Assembly (NCBI GenBank): GCA_015847255.1
Contig: JADLZK010004651.1
Location: 57,110 to 121,109 of the forward strand
Origin: Hyparrhenia diplandra
Taxonomy: Eukaryota; Streptophyta; Magnoliopsida; Poales; Poaceae
Direction of reading: 5' to 3'
DNA length: 64,000 nt
Shown here one piece after another: positions 21,375-36,100 of the stretch. The number at the start of each line of letters is the position of its first letter. The stretch's first letter is position 1. Under the pieces are notes generated by a model. It was not told the DNA's origin, searched no databases, and worked only from the letters and a program-made list of their open reading frames with translations. The position numbers were made by a program, and so were the translations under genes.

Positions 21375-24300
21375 TTAATCATCTGTTTGCTGTGCCCGCT
21401 TCCTGTTAGGCTGGTTGGCAGGCATGTTTTTTAACAATGGTCTCAAAGAACGCATGATCTCTGAAAATGATGGCCGCATCCTTGGATCTCTGCATGAAAC
21501 AATAAATAGAACATAATTGAGACAACAATAAGTAAGGAGCATAAAAGATTGGTAAAGACAAAAGAAAATATTACATTTCAATTTAAAGAGAATAACATTA
21601 AGTTTTTCTGAATATCTACTTGACATTTCAAGTAATAAAGAACTATTCTGTTTTATCCCTTCACACTCAGTTGATAATTCAGTGAAGCATAAACTGAATG
21701 TGGGTCCTGAGTCATCTTTACTTTGACAATTCCACAGTAGTAACAACATGACAAACTTTACCAATTTATGAGTTAATGGAAATAACTACACATCTGATAC
21801 CTCAACAGTTTTATATGAGTTAACATTGCATAAATTTCAAACTCCGTTGCAGCTCAGCAAGTTAAAGCATACTAACGTCTGCCAGCATCTCTTGATTATC
21901 TCTGCTACAGCAGGATCCACACTGCCTGGAATATCAAGCCGTCGTTGCTGAAAACCAACAGCTCCAACAACCTGCATGGGATTCATACCTTCCCACGGCT
22001 GCATCAATGTACAGAGTTCCCATAATATGACCCCATAGCTGAAAACATCGCATCTGAAAACAAGCACATAATGCATTCATCAATCACAAAACCATTTGGA
22101 ATCAAAGAAAGCAACATGTAAACCTACTTCTCATCTGATGGTTCATTTCGAAGTACTTCTGGTGCCATCCACTCCGCCTGCATTTGATGTGTAGTGCAGG
22201 CAGTTAGCAGCCTCTATAACTATTTAGCCTAAATCAGAGTTTGTGGCTAAGTAAATTAACCACATATGCAAAAACTTATAAAAAGACAGCTGATATGGCA
22301 TTGTTCATAGTTCTAACAGGAACAAGAAAAAAAATCAGGGACCAGCTAACTATGGTAAATGTTTCAGTATCTAAAAACAAATTCTCTTCAGTCTTTATCT
22401 CTCATTCTCATGCCCACATAGATGCAAATATAGTTTGTAGAGTATAGCATAATCAAAAGAAAAACCACACATGCAAGTTCAGATTGATATCAAGATAAAG
22501 TGAATTATGAGTTTTGTACAGCCTTCCAGACCTGTCCAATAACCCCAACTCTTCAAGCTACACAACTTAATATTTCTGCAAATGTTTCAAAATCTAGCAC
22601 TCATTTCCGATCCATTTCATCCTCATACCCACACGAACGAAAATATAGTATGTAAACATGGTGTGATCAATAGATAAACCAAATGTGCAAGTTTAGAACT
22701 TTAGATTGATGTCAAGATAAAATGAATTATGAGTTTAAATATAGGTCTCTGTTAGAATATGATTCCTAAATTAGGGCTAACCCTAGAAGGGTAGTCATAT
22801 AGTTGCATACATGGGCCTCATGGGCCTAGCCTCATGGGCCTAATACTCATACTCCAACACCCCAAAAGAAATCCCGAACTACCGTCGCGGCGGAGTTTGC
22901 GTGACCGGACACGAAGAGAAGTACAACACAGAGCCCCACGTACGTTAAGAACTAGCCACGGGTGATGTTGAGGCCGGGAGCGAAACCCTCGGTGAGGGTC
23001 GAGGATGGGAGACCCTTGGTGAAGATGTCGGCGAACTGGGAGGTGGTTGGGACATGCAGATCGAACTTCGCCGATGATGACCGACACTAGACGGCGTAGA
23101 TCGATCTCCGCATGCTTGGTCCTCCGGTGCCGCAATGGTTGGTGGGAGAGGTAGATCCGCTGGCCGACGTTATCGCAAAGAGACCAACCGCCGTCCTCGA
23201 GAGAGGGTCATCGCGGAGTTGGCGAGAAGAGTCGCCGAGCCAGGGGCAGGGCCAGTCACACGCTGTTAGCAATGGGCACAGATCCGCCCCTCAAGATCGA
23301 GCGGAGATCGACCTACCGACGCTATCGACCAGACACCAAGTTGCCGCTAAGGAAGACGGGGCAGAGCTGGGTAGGTGGAGCCGGTGCGTCAGACACCGCC
23401 CCGGCCATTGCTGCAGTACACCACCAACCCGGTGGAGGGAGACCGGTGAAGCAACAACCCGAGTCAACTCTGTCGGGCCGAGGTAGCTGAGGAGGGCTTG
23501 AGAGCAGTCCGTGGGGCTCTCGAGATCATGCATGTAGAGCAAATCGCCGCACGGGCGCAGGTGATGTCCGGCCCGTGAAGGTGAGGTATCGGCGCACCCG
23601 CCAGAGCACCCCGCGGGGGGTCCGCCACGGATCGCCGCCGAAGCCGCTTGCCCCGTATCAACCGGAGGGAGCAAGGCTTGCAGCCCGTCATCCTCGCCGC
23701 CGAGGATATCAAGAGTGTAATCGGGCCGGTGAAGAAGAAGTCCGCTGGGACGAGGCGCAAATGCTGGACCCCGAGAAATGGTGGAGCATGCCCGCATCCT
23801 TCAAAGGAAACTCCTCAAAATAAGAGCGCCGATGATGCGGTGTAGTAGTGAAGGACCGAGGTCGGTGGAGGACAATGTCATCAACATAGAGCAGCAGTAC
23901 GCCAGCCTCAGCCCCATGGTGGTAGATAAACAAAGGACGTATCTCCGACTTAGCCTCCACAAAGCCCGGTGACACCAAGAATGCCGCAATCCAAGAGTGC
24001 CACGCCCCGAGGGCCCCGCTTGAGGCCGTAAAGAGACTTGTTGAGCCGGCGCACCATGTCGTGACGAGAAGAGTCGACAAACCCCGCCGACCGCAGACTG
24101 CCCTCGTTAAGGCTCCCATGCAGAAGGCATTCTTGACATCACCGATGTACCGGCCAGAGCGAGCAAGAGCCAATGAGAGCACCGCGCGGACGGGTGGCGG
24201 CTTCACCACCGGGCCGAAGGTCTCATCATAGTCAACTCCCGGCGCGCCTGAGTAAACCCCGAAGAACCCGAGCCTTGTACCGCTCCTGTGGTACCATCGC

Positions 24301-27300
24301 CCGCCGCTTGTGTGTCGAGATCCACTTGCTTGCGGTGGCGACGTTGGAGCCGGAAGCGCGGGGCACCGGATCCCAAGTCTTGTTGAGGAGCGAGCGCACT
24401 CCTCTTCCATCAGACGGGCGCCAAGTGAGGGCCTGGAGGTGGCCGCGAACGGTGCGGGTACGGGGACAGCATGAAGTCGCCGGCATCGCCGAAGAGCCCG
24501 GGGACCGCAGAGTGGGGGCCGCGTCGCTGGGTCACCATCGGTGAACATGACGCTGGTCGCGCGGCTAAAGGCGGTGGTACACGGGCGACACAAAGACGCG
24601 CAAAATGGGACGCGGCGGGGAGCAGGTGTAGCGGTGGTGAGGAGGCCACCCTGGTGTCGGCGGTCGTGGGCGAAGAAGACACCACCGGTGGTGACCGTGG
24701 AGCCGCAGACGAAGGCGAGAGGCCACCCCTGGGGTGTGGCGGGACCGCCGAACCCGCGCCGGTAGGTGCGCATGCTCACGGAACGCCCCCGGGTGCAACG
24801 TGCACCTGGCCGGGCGCCGCGGTCCGGAGGAGCGGACACCGGTGTCCCTTGGCCCACGGGCAGGGCCGCCGTAGGGGCGAGACTGACCGACCCGCACAAG
24901 GTGCGGAGTCGCAGCGCGGCACGGGGCGGCGAGCCGACACGCGTGGAAGGAGGACCAAGAGCAGAAATAGTAAAGGTGGCCGGGCCACCGGGTCACAGGA
25001 CACATCTCAAAGAGGTCGAGGTCGAGGGGAAGCCGGGTGGTGGTGGTGGAGAAGGGGGAAGACCGACTCATCAAACACCACATGGCGAGAGATGAGGACC
25101 CGACGAGAGGTAAGGTCATAGCACCGGTAACCCTTGTGGTCTGGGAGAGTACCCCGAGGAAGACACAGGTCGAGCGCCGCGAGCCGCTTTGTGGGGGAGC
25201 AAAGCAGGCAGCGGTGTTGGGTAGCACGACACCCAAAGACACGAGGTGCTCAGCGAGGAGGTGCCGAAAAAGGGCATGGTGTGGCGTGGGAGCCGGGCAG
25301 CAAATGAAGGAAGGCGGTTGAGAAGGTAGGTGGTGGTGTGAAGACTCTCACCCCGCCGTTTTAAAGCAGAAGGGACGCCCGGGAGAAGAAGGGGTGCGCA
25401 GGACGCCGCTCGTGGTAACCGGATCATGCGCTCCGCCTTGCCGTTTCCGGGAGGAGGTATACGGACAAGACATGCGGAGCCGCACTCGTGCTCAAGGAAG
25501 AAGGCACGAGAGGGCATTATCGAACTCACGGCCATTGTCACACCGACGGCCTTGATGGTGCGGCCGAATTGAGTCGCACCCATGCAAAAAGTGGTGAAGA
25601 GAGGGGAAAAGCCTCCGACTTGGCACGCAAAGGGAAAGTCCACGAGTAATGCGAAAAATCATCAACCACCACCAAATAGTATTTATAGCCGTGAGTTACC
25701 GATGACGGGGAGATGTCCAGAGGTCACAATGTATAAGATCAAAAAACATGAGCCGCATGTGAAGTGGAAGAAGAAAAAAGGAAGACTAACATGGCGGCTC
25801 AGCTTGGCACGCGATGACACAAATGCTCATCGTGAGCTCGAGTACATCGAATGTCCGAGCTACGGCGGCAGCATCAAGGCGCCACATCCAGATGGCCGAG
25901 ACGGCGGTGCCAAGTAGTAGACGAGGTAGTGGCGGCGAAAAAGCAAATGACAAAAAGGCCGGGCGACGAAGAGGAAGAAGACGCCGAAACCGAAGAGGGC
26001 CCCCCGCGGCCGCCACACCGAGCAGTAGGACGCCGGAAGCCAAATCCTTCACAAGAAGACCGTAGGAGTCAAACTCAACGGAACAAGAATTGTCACCGTA
26101 AAACGACGAATAGAAATGAGGTTGTGAACCATGGAAGGAGCAACAAGAACATCGAAGACTAAAAGACCCGTGAGCCCCCGCGGCACCCAATTTTGGCGAC
26201 AGAAGACACGACCCATTTGCAACCATGATGGACGAAGGAAGGGAGGAAGAAGGAGGGCGAACCGACGAGAGTATACCAGTGGTCGGGAGTGAGGTGGTAC
26301 GCGGGCCCCCGAGTCGGCGACCCACTCAAAGCCCAAGCAGAGGGGTCGGGGGACGCCGTCTTTGTGGTAGGGCTTCAGGCCGCCGCTAAACCAACCCAAC
26401 CGCCCCCGCGAGGTAACCAAGCAGAGCCCGTGTGGACGCCGAGTAGGCGCCGGAGGGTCCGCCCACGAGTAGTGTAGGAGTACCTCGAGGAGCACCAAAT
26501 AACATGGTCACGGTGGACCAGGCGTGCCCACGGAGTCGGGCTACCGGTAGGGCCACATCGAGATGCGCCCCACCATGGGTGCCGGAGAGGGGCTCGTGGT
26601 GCACTCGAGGCGCTGCGCACCGAGGTGGCCGACCCGGAGGGTGGCCACCGCCACCGCCTCCGCCACCACGGTCACCGCTTTGCCGCCACGGGCGACGGCG
26701 CCACCACCACCACCACGCCCCCCCACCACCGCCGGCCCGAGGGGGTGCCAAGGAGACGACGGAGTGGACGGGCGTAGAGGTGGAGTCGCAACAGTGCGCC
26801 CCATAGTGGATCAGGGTGTCGGCGCAGACCGCCACATTGCCGAACTCCCCCGGAGCTCCTCCATGACAAGGTCGCCACGGACCGCAGAAGCCGGGAAGGG
26901 GCGACCCGAGGAGGATGCTCCCGAGGTGAGCGAGCGGTCACCGAGGTCGGAGGACGTTGAGCACCGTGGATACGGTCCTCCACGGGCACCCAAGGTCGCC
27001 AAGAGTCTCGCCATGGCCTTCATCTGGCGCGTAACCCGGGCCGACAGAGAGGTCACCGCCTTAAAGTCTCGAAGCTCGCCGAGATCGCGCGATAGCACGG
27101 TCTCAACGGTTCGCAATTGGCCCTCGCCGCCACACAACAATTGATACGGAGGTGTTACGAGGAGGCCGTGGAGGTGCCGACTGAGATCGTCCCCAACGAT
27201 CCAGAGAGGACGATGTCAGCCTAGGCGCACCCACGGTGGTAGGGTGGCACGCCGCAGTGGTCGCACAAGACGTGGTCGCCGAGGGCGAATGGGGCGAGAG

Positions 27301-30069
27301 TGAGGAGGACCGTGTCGCGCCACTGGGCTAGGACGGGCGATCCCGGCTCGAGGATCGACCGAACCGTGAGGCGGATGTTCCGACCCGCCACCGGTAGTGG
27401 AGTCGCGGTCACCGCCGGTCACCGTCGCGCCAGGGGACCACCGTGGTGGACGATTATTACCTGGCGCCGTCCCGCCCGCCGCTCCATCCGCGACAGGAGG
27501 TAGGCCCGCCGTCGGGAGCGGCAGGGAGGCGAAGGGCCCACGCCGCGGACCGGGCACGTATGCCACCCGCCGCGCCGCGCCTCCAGGCGATGGCGGCCCC
27601 CCGCAGACGAGCTCGCCCCAGCCGCAGACCCGCCCCGGCAGCAGCCGAGGGCGCGGGTGAGAGCGGACGCCGGGGCGATGTGGAAGCCGGGACGGCGAGG
27701 AGGCGGTGTGGAAAGCGGGCTGGTGCCGTCCTCGCGACCACGCGATTCCCGCCGGGCCGGTCGCGTAATTAAGGCCTGAGTCCACACCAAGATCCCATAG
27801 GCCGTGGGGCGGCGGTGAGGGGCCCGGCTGCCAACGCTAAGTGGTCGAGGTCGCCGCGCGTGCCCCCCACCGGGCGGGCGGGGCCGGGAGGCCACCACGG
27901 GCAGACCACCGTCGCAGTCGCACCGCAGGCAAAGCCCGCACCGCCTCGGAGGCCGCACTGCAGGCAGCCCGCATCGCCGCCGCAGGCTGGGAGGCCACCC
28001 AGCTGTGGGTGGAGGCGTGGCCCAAGATCTCGGCCCCGCCGCCCTCCCGCCCGGCCCCGTATGGAAGTCGACGACAGCCCATGGCCGCGCCTGGGAGCAG
28101 GGGCGAGCCGCCGCTCCGGTCGAGAGGAAGGGGCGCGGGGGCCCCCGCTGCCACGCTCGGCCGGAGGAAAGGCGGAGAGGCCCCACAGTGCGCATCCGGC
28201 GCGGATCGACCACCCACGCCGCAGCGTTTCGAACCCGCGATGGAGAGATGCAAAGAGCGCCTCGACCCACGATTGTCGGGCGGGAGAGGGGGAAAGTGGA
28301 CGGCGACAGTGTGGAGCAGGGGAGGAGGTTGCTCGCCGCCATGGAGCCTGGCGGCGCGGCGGCGCTACGCCGGCACCGGCGCGGCGCCGGGTCTAGAGGG
28401 AAGGGAGGGAAGGGGATCGCGGAGCAGGCTAGATACCATGTTAGAATATGATTCCTAAATTAGGGCTAACCCTAGAAGGGTAGTCATATAGTTGCATACA
28501 TGGGCCTCATGGGCCTAGCCTCATGGGCCTAATACTCATACTCCAACAGTCTCTAGTACTACTAGGCCTGGCCAACATGATTGCATGCCCCAACCGATAG
28601 GGGAGGGCACGCCTAGCGGGTAGGCGCCCCTGTCTTGGGGTTCCGCCAGGGCAGCCACAGCTCTGGTGTGCCCGTCAGTCACCCTGCTGGAGCCTGGATG
28701 GCTGGGCTGCTGGCTACCGCTGAGGCCCGCTACACTTAAATAGTTCAACATTTTCTCTCTTGGGCCTCATACATAGGTGCGAGCAACAATTATTATGTTT
28801 GATTGCGCTAGTTTGAATTCAAACTTGAACTCTATTCAATCGCATGAACCAACCGATTCAACTCAAAAGCTTAAACTGATTGGAAGTAGTGGATAATTCA
28901 CTTATATACTTCAACATCAATTATTTTCCTACTATTAGGAGGTATCTATGGTATTATCCTATACATATTCACATCACACATGACAGAATTGCATTTTACA
29001 TGAGGTATGGTAAATATAAACTTGGTGCTTCCGAGAACAAGTTTCTTATTATAAATATTGGTTTAATATTATTGTGCAAGCTTACTGTTCCAGCTGTAGA
29101 TCTTGACGAGAGGAAGGTACTATGTTTTATACGTGATAAACCAAAATCACAGACCTAAAACAAAAGACAAGTGACAATGGTTATATATTTAGAAATCCCC
29201 AAAATTCAAAGAATCCCACTTTAATAGCCTGCTTATTACCTTCACAACCCAATTTTTGTCAACAAGTAGATTTGGAGACTTCAAATCTCGGTGAACTATG
29301 ACAGGGGTGCAATTGTGTAAATAATTCATACCACGCGCCTGTGGAAGACAACAACCAAGTATTAAAGAAGAATAGTTGAAGTTCTTAATATGAATTAACA
29401 CAACCAAAGGAAACTTAAGTGTACCACATCAAGTGCCATCCTTAAACGCCTTTTTTCATCCAACTGGTTATTGGGCGATGGATTAATCGAAATAAACTAC
29501 CCCTGCATTGCCAATATATAGTTAGCAACCGTGCATCTACATAATTTAACTTGTATATAAATAAATACTCCCTCCATCCCAAAATAAGTGTACATCTCTT
29601 AATTTGAGAAGTCAGAAAATCTTAAGTTTGACCAAATATGCAAAAAAAATAATACTAATGCAGTAATGCTTAGATTAATCACATTATATATTCATAGTAA
29701 ACATATTAGAGATACAGATATATTAATACTATTTTCTATAAAAGTCAAACTTGAGATTGATTTGACTCCTCGAAGTGCAAGAAGTGTACTTATTTTGGGA
29801 GGGAGGGAGTAAAGACAAAACATAATGATTTCTGGCCATGCTAACCTATATCTGAATAATGTTTTACCATACTGTAAATGCCTACATCTTGTACTCTCAC
29901 TACAGTCCTGCAATGTATTCCCATTTTAATTAATTTTTATACATCCTCCTCTCTGTTTTCTATTAACTGCAGACTGCAGTGTAAACTTGGTAGACCCTAT
30001 GGGCACAACTTCCCATTTCCTTAACAGCATATTAATGCACTATTCCAAAAGTTTACAAAGTGCATCGGT

Positions 30070-30103
<34 letters not shown>

Positions 30104-33100
30104 AGTGCATCGGTAGTTTTGCATAAATATGAGCAGATTCAGTGTAGGTGAGAGGCTGATATTAAACGATTGTTTGGCAACTAATAACTTTCTAGGAAGA
30201 GTACTTTGGTCATTTTAAATGAAATGTCATTGACCAAGATGGTCCAGGACAAACTTGAAAGGCCATCGATCGAGAGCTTCATGTTTGTATCTGACAGATT
30301 GTCAGATTAGATTTGTCAAAAAGCATCAAGGGATATGGATCAACTATTAAGCAAAAGTAACAAAGAATCAATATGGGAGAAGAAAAGCCACTTGATAGAG
30401 GAGCTCAGACGGATGGCAGAAGCAAGGAGTGTAGATTTTTTCCTGAGGGTTGTAGGTTGAGTAGTCCAGTTAGATGACTCGATGATTATACACCCCAACA
30501 CAAATAACAACAGAGCAACTTTGAGGTTTGTGAAACCTTTTCACATTTTTTACTTTGGAAAGATTCATTAGTTTAACCAAAAAATCAGCATCTCTATAGG
30601 ACATACATGTTACATTACATTCATTAACTTCTTGTTTTTAATTACGCACACTTCTTTGACAAATCACAATAGAGCATTAACTAACAGAGATTTGCAGTAT
30701 TATTATCATTATCCATTAAGTAGTTAAAGATTTAAAATCTAATATAATATTTGAACAACAACGCAAATCCATACCTTGGAAGAAATTCAGTCACAATGGA
30801 AAGATGAGGAACACAGTGACAGCACCCATAAAAAGAACAACATTAGGATGACGCAATCTTCTCATTATTCCCACCTAAACAGAAGTAAATAGTGCTATGA
30901 ATAAGCATGAAAATCATTGAGAAGAGTTAAATAATCATAACAAAGCAGGAACACTGACAGACAATTTCATGTCATACCATGCAATTGGTGTAAGACAAGC
31001 ACTACCTTGTTTGTGAGGAAAATGTGTTTGAACTTTAAAGTATATTGCCAAATCATAAAAAAAAATGTTGTGTTCAAGTCTGCTAATTTTTTTTTAACGT
31101 TTGAGCCTACTTCTAAACTGCACAGATCAGCAGAGCTTGGTTAATTATCATGCTTGTTAATTTCATGTCATACCATGCCAAGAGTGCCAGACAAGCATTA
31201 ATTTATTTTCTGACACAAATGCGCTTTGAAGTACTAGAACTGTTTTACCCTTCATTCTATTTCATCAAATGGTCTAGATTAGTTAAGGTTTCCATTTACT
31301 TCACCTGCCAGTTTTCATAAAAAAATGTGGGAGCAGCATCTTAAGGGTAATATGGTAATTTGCTGCATGTACTAGGTTATGCAGCTGAGTAATATTCACA
31401 CTAGCTGTTCCCTAATTTCTTCCAGCAGCTCCTTAACCTTCTTCAGGTCCTATTAAGGAAGTAACACCATTGACTCATCAAGGTAAACTATCTTATGAAC
31501 ATCGTCCACAGTGCTCCCATGTTAGAAAAGACAGATTGGTGACAGGGAGCAAATCCGGTGCTGTCATGTTGACTGACAGCAGTTGCAGTAACTAGCCTGT
31601 AACTGAACATAAATACCAATCCCAGCGACAAGCATGTTGCCACAATGCTGCTCCATGGGACCTGCAGGTTGAGCAAAGGCGACAGCAGTGGAGGCGGCGG
31701 CTACATGCACACAGTTATAAGGAACAATGCCAAAATCCGCATAAACGACCCTACGATAAGTCCTTTTATGTTAGATAACGAAAGTCAAACTACCCAAACA
31801 TATCGACAGTTTCAAACTTTCAATTTCTACTCCTGGGTCCCTACAGGGTAGAAGGTACCATCAGATGTCTCCTTTTGTCTTGTTTTGAAAAACACATGGT
31901 CTCTGGTACATATGTCAAACATTATTCTTTATAATTGTTTGTCAGTAAAACCACTAAGGATATCATATGATAAACTGTTACATGGCCAATTAACTCCATT
32001 CTCATGTGTCAAATGCTAACAATTTTGTTTTTGAGGGTTGCTGAGCATAAACTAAAACCAAATATGGTCTAATTGGTTACTGGCATTAGTATTGCATTCC
32101 ATGAGATGTTATGCAGCATAGCCTTACAAGGCAAATGCAATTTGCTGCTGTTTCTATTGCCTGGATAGGAAGCTGTATAGTGTTATGCGTGTGATTGGTT
32201 TCATGTGTCTTAGGCTGCAAAGCAGGTGCAGGAGGAAGGGTGCATAGTTGGATACCCAGGATTTGGTTGAATAGTGGGATGCAGGCTGGGCTTTGCTTTG
32301 AGGACACTGCTAGCCTACATATGCAGGTAACCAAACAGGAACGAAGTGCACTGCAGAGGCCAGGATAGGGGGCTATGCTGGCAACCAAACAGATAAATAA
32401 AGATAAAGAATAGTGATTATTCAATTCAGCTAATTGTATTCATTAATTTTTCATGGTGCACCTGAAAAACTTAGCAGATCCAACACATCATGTTTTATAC
32501 CACACACCATCTTGTACTGAATAGGTAACACATGCCCATCCAAATTTTAACCATATATTGAGTTAATCATACTAACTGTTAAAAATGTCCCAACAACAAT
32601 TATTAGTTTGACTGTTATAAGTTCTAACTAATAAAGACCCTGTGTCATTTTTAAGCTCACAGAGGACAATTTAAATGTTTTTTCACTAACGCAAACTTGA
32701 TTTCTTAGAAAAGAACTCTTGCCAAATAACTCTTTTAATAATAAACTGCTGCAATTGGGTTATTAATCAAATAAAAAAACATTTAGGACAAAATGCACCT
32801 TAGCCAAATGGAAGCTCTGTGTACCTATATTGGCCAAGATTATTGGCTCAACTGTCTGACGGTGATTTGCTCAAGATTATTAGTTCATTCAGATTAAGAA
32901 AATAAACCATCATTTGTCAAAAAAAAACATCACATGATAAAGCTAGCACTTCCATTTTGCAGCCTTCAAATATTTAAAGTGTGAAAATTCATATACCTCG
33001 GTTCTAAATTCTTCCAGAGCATCACTTGAAATATCTTGTTGCAAGAATTTCTTGACCGCAACTTCCTACACAGAAGAGCCAATTTCTATGATGCAACAGA

Positions 33101-36100
33101 AGCAGCACAAAATGGAAATGGTAAGACTCCTATTCACAACGCACAGGGAAACAAATGAGCTCTGTTTAAGTTATCTAATCGATCATTTGTAGGCCTCTTT
33201 CTTTTTAAGTTTTAACATCATTCACTCAGTGAATAAGTCCAAGCATGTTACAGTTCAGATGAGACCATCCAGTACAGTATAGTTGTGGTAACTACACAAT
33301 GTGTCTTAAACCTTTTGTTCACAGAGAATTGATTCTCTAAGTACTAGTTACACAGATGACTATTAGATTGGCTTAAAGGTGGATCTCATGTCAATTTATA
33401 GAAGTAATACCCCTGGGCAGTCGAGGTTAGTGCCAGAGCTCCATATGAGTATATCACTGTGGTACTTAATTGCTCTAATATTAAGATCAAGGGATATGAT
33501 TTAGTGCACCCATGTGCCTAATTGCAACTTGCAACAAGATTTAGCACTACCCCTCAGGTATGCAACATTCCTATAAAAAGAGGAGGGAAGTTCTTATGCA
33601 TGTGGCCATGTGCAACAATGAATGAGAAGCATTACAGATTTTGACAAGGTGAAATGATGGGGATCATTTTGTTTCTTCACGTGTTATTCTATTAGATTAG
33701 AAACTAATCTTTCTTCGTTACACTAGTTCCCATTTTACCATAAGTTTACATTTATTATCAAAACTCGAACGTTTTCTAACTTAGTAATTTACAAATATAA
33801 TACTATGTGACAATGTAGATGAAAAACTTACTGTTCCATGCCATTCACCTCTATAGACCTCTCCAAAAGATCCTGGAGAATTTGAGATAAAAGAAGAGAG
33901 TTAGAACAGCATTGGAACAAGGAAGCATGATCCCTTCTCAGAGTATGTTTTATCATAAGCTTAGTAATACTGCAAATAAACTGAGTCAAATTATACAGAC
34001 AGGACTATGGAATTGAATTTGCTAAGATCAAGAGAATCGTACCCAGCCCAACTCGTTCTCCAAGGGTAAGTTCTTCCCACTGGATTTCAAACTCTGCAAT
34101 TTCATCAAGACCAATTTCAGATCTTGCACTCTCTGTCCCAGTTGACCTATCAGAGATTCGCTCGGCTTCCTGAGGTGCTTGAACCGAATCCTTTTCATGC
34201 TCAAGGCCATTATCCTGTCCATGCTTTGTTTCCAGCTGATCATCATCCAACAAGTCATGTCGACCTTTTTCGGATTAATTTATTTGATGAACTTGGCAAG
34301 CAAAGCAATTGACAACCAGGATCCAAGTATTCATATTGCTTGTTAACAGCAGCTGTAGTAGCAACAACTGCAGCAGCAGTGGCAGCGGCTGCAACTGGCA
34401 CATCTAGTTTAATATCGCCGTTAGATTTCGCGGCAGCAACAACCATAGAAGATGCAACCACTGCAGCTGTTGCAACAGCAGCAGCTGTAACAGGCATTTG
34501 CTTCATAAGTTGTAATGGATTTTCCTGTGGTGCAGATGGTTCATATAGAGGTATAGAGGGATTGACGTTATCCCGGAAATCGAGCTGATGGTGAACACCT
34601 AATCCCTGGATAGGCTTAAGGTCAGGAGGCGGTCGATAAGGAACAATCTTTGTTTGGAGCTCATGTCCAGGATGATGTGGTAATGAAGGACCAAAGCCAG
34701 CACAACCATCGTGGTGCTGTGGATTCATTCTCATTCATTGTCCTTATCATTTCAGCTTTTGTTTGAAACATAGACGGGTCGTAAACAATCAGGTCCTTTG
34801 GTTGTTCCTTAGATTCTTCTGAAAACAAGTCAGGTGGTGGCACAACTCCACTTTCAAGTAATACAGCATGGATCTTTTCTGCTATCTGAGGGTTCTCTTT
34901 TGCAGCACTAATCATATACTCCGAGACATCTTTGACTGTCTTCCTTCGTACCGCTGGAGTACTGCCCATCTCAGAAGATGGAGGCGAGCTTGATGACGAA
35001 TTATTTGATGTGATCGACTTATCTTTGCTTTTTGCAGTCATGGTATGATCTGTATTAGAATCATGAATAATAGGCACGTTTTCACTTGCGTATGTGCTAA
35101 CCGATAGCTCCTCAAATGAACTAGATACCCCTGAGCCAGGTACATCATTGTCACTCTGGGCAGTTGTTGCTCCATCTCGACCAAAATGCCCAGCATTGCA
35201 AATGAATCCTTTTTCAAGCGACTCATTTCCAAATGAACCATGCATGGAACTTGAAGCTTCACTGAAAGAGGAAACCAACTGAGTGCAAGTGTCATCTTTG
35301 TTAACTTGTTGATTATCTATAACAAAGCCGTCTTCCAATTCTCTACCCAGGTCGGCACCATCTGATGAAATAAGAGTACCAGGATCTACCATGAGATCAA
35401 CAATGCACTCCCTGCAAACATGTGGTATGTTACAATGATGATGTATTAATGAAATGCCAGCTTTCATTACCCATTGCTGATACAGGGGCTGAAATCAGAA
35501 ATCTACACAAAACTATTCTAATCTCTAATATCAAGTACTGAAAGATACAGCTTCTACTGTCAAGGAACTGGTAAGCAAAGTACCTTCCATCATTAAATTT
35601 CACAATGTTCAAAGCACCATCATCTGATCCAGTGTACTGCCTTCCTTTAACTAGTCGACAAGGAACAGCAAGACTGTCTGCCAAAACCTAGATGCAAGTA
35701 TGGGAGAAAAGAATTAAAATACAGAAAGGCCACAAAAGAACAAGTCTTGTGATCACTAGCATGGGTTGAACCGATATGTTGTGTTCAGCTGAGTACATAA
35801 CAAAAAATAAGTCAGGTTTTATGCTAATAACTGAAGAAGAAAGTGACTAAAAATTTGAAAGCGACCATGTCAAATTCTGTACTGAACAAGATATTACATT
35901 TCAAAATGATTGTCATCCACGACTGCATTTCTTTGTTCATGGCTTCATAGTTACAAAATTAATGTGCCTCAGATAGATGGCCATATTTGCAATTTGTTAC
36001 TGACCTTAAAAAGCAGTGCACGGTGACGAGCCAAACCAACTGTTAGCTGCCCAAGAGGTATAACAGCACTTCTTATATCAGCTTTGAGTGCACTGCTCGT

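Larger units (their letters stand above)
22750..28548 (-). mobile_element. Ty1/copia LTR retrotransposon, 5.8 kb
   Basis: A complete element with two identical 110-bp LTRs (22750-22859 and 28439-28548), TG...CA ends and the 5-bp target duplication gtctc (22745-22749 and 28549-28553). Read on the minus strand, the LTR is followed at once by a primer-binding site beginning TGGTATC, as for initiator tRNA-Met. A G-rich tract precedes the 3' LTR. The internal DNA is GC-rich, unlike the AT-rich host intron. Pol domains run protease, integrase, RT, RNase H: copia order. It sits in a kinase-gene intron in the same orientation as that gene. Identical LTRs mean recent insertion. Confidence 0.95.

Noticed and set aside
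24471..25121. Long plus-strand frame of 216 codons
   Set aside because: It lies opposite the copia integrase/RT region, is Arg/Gly-rich from GC bias, and matches no family.
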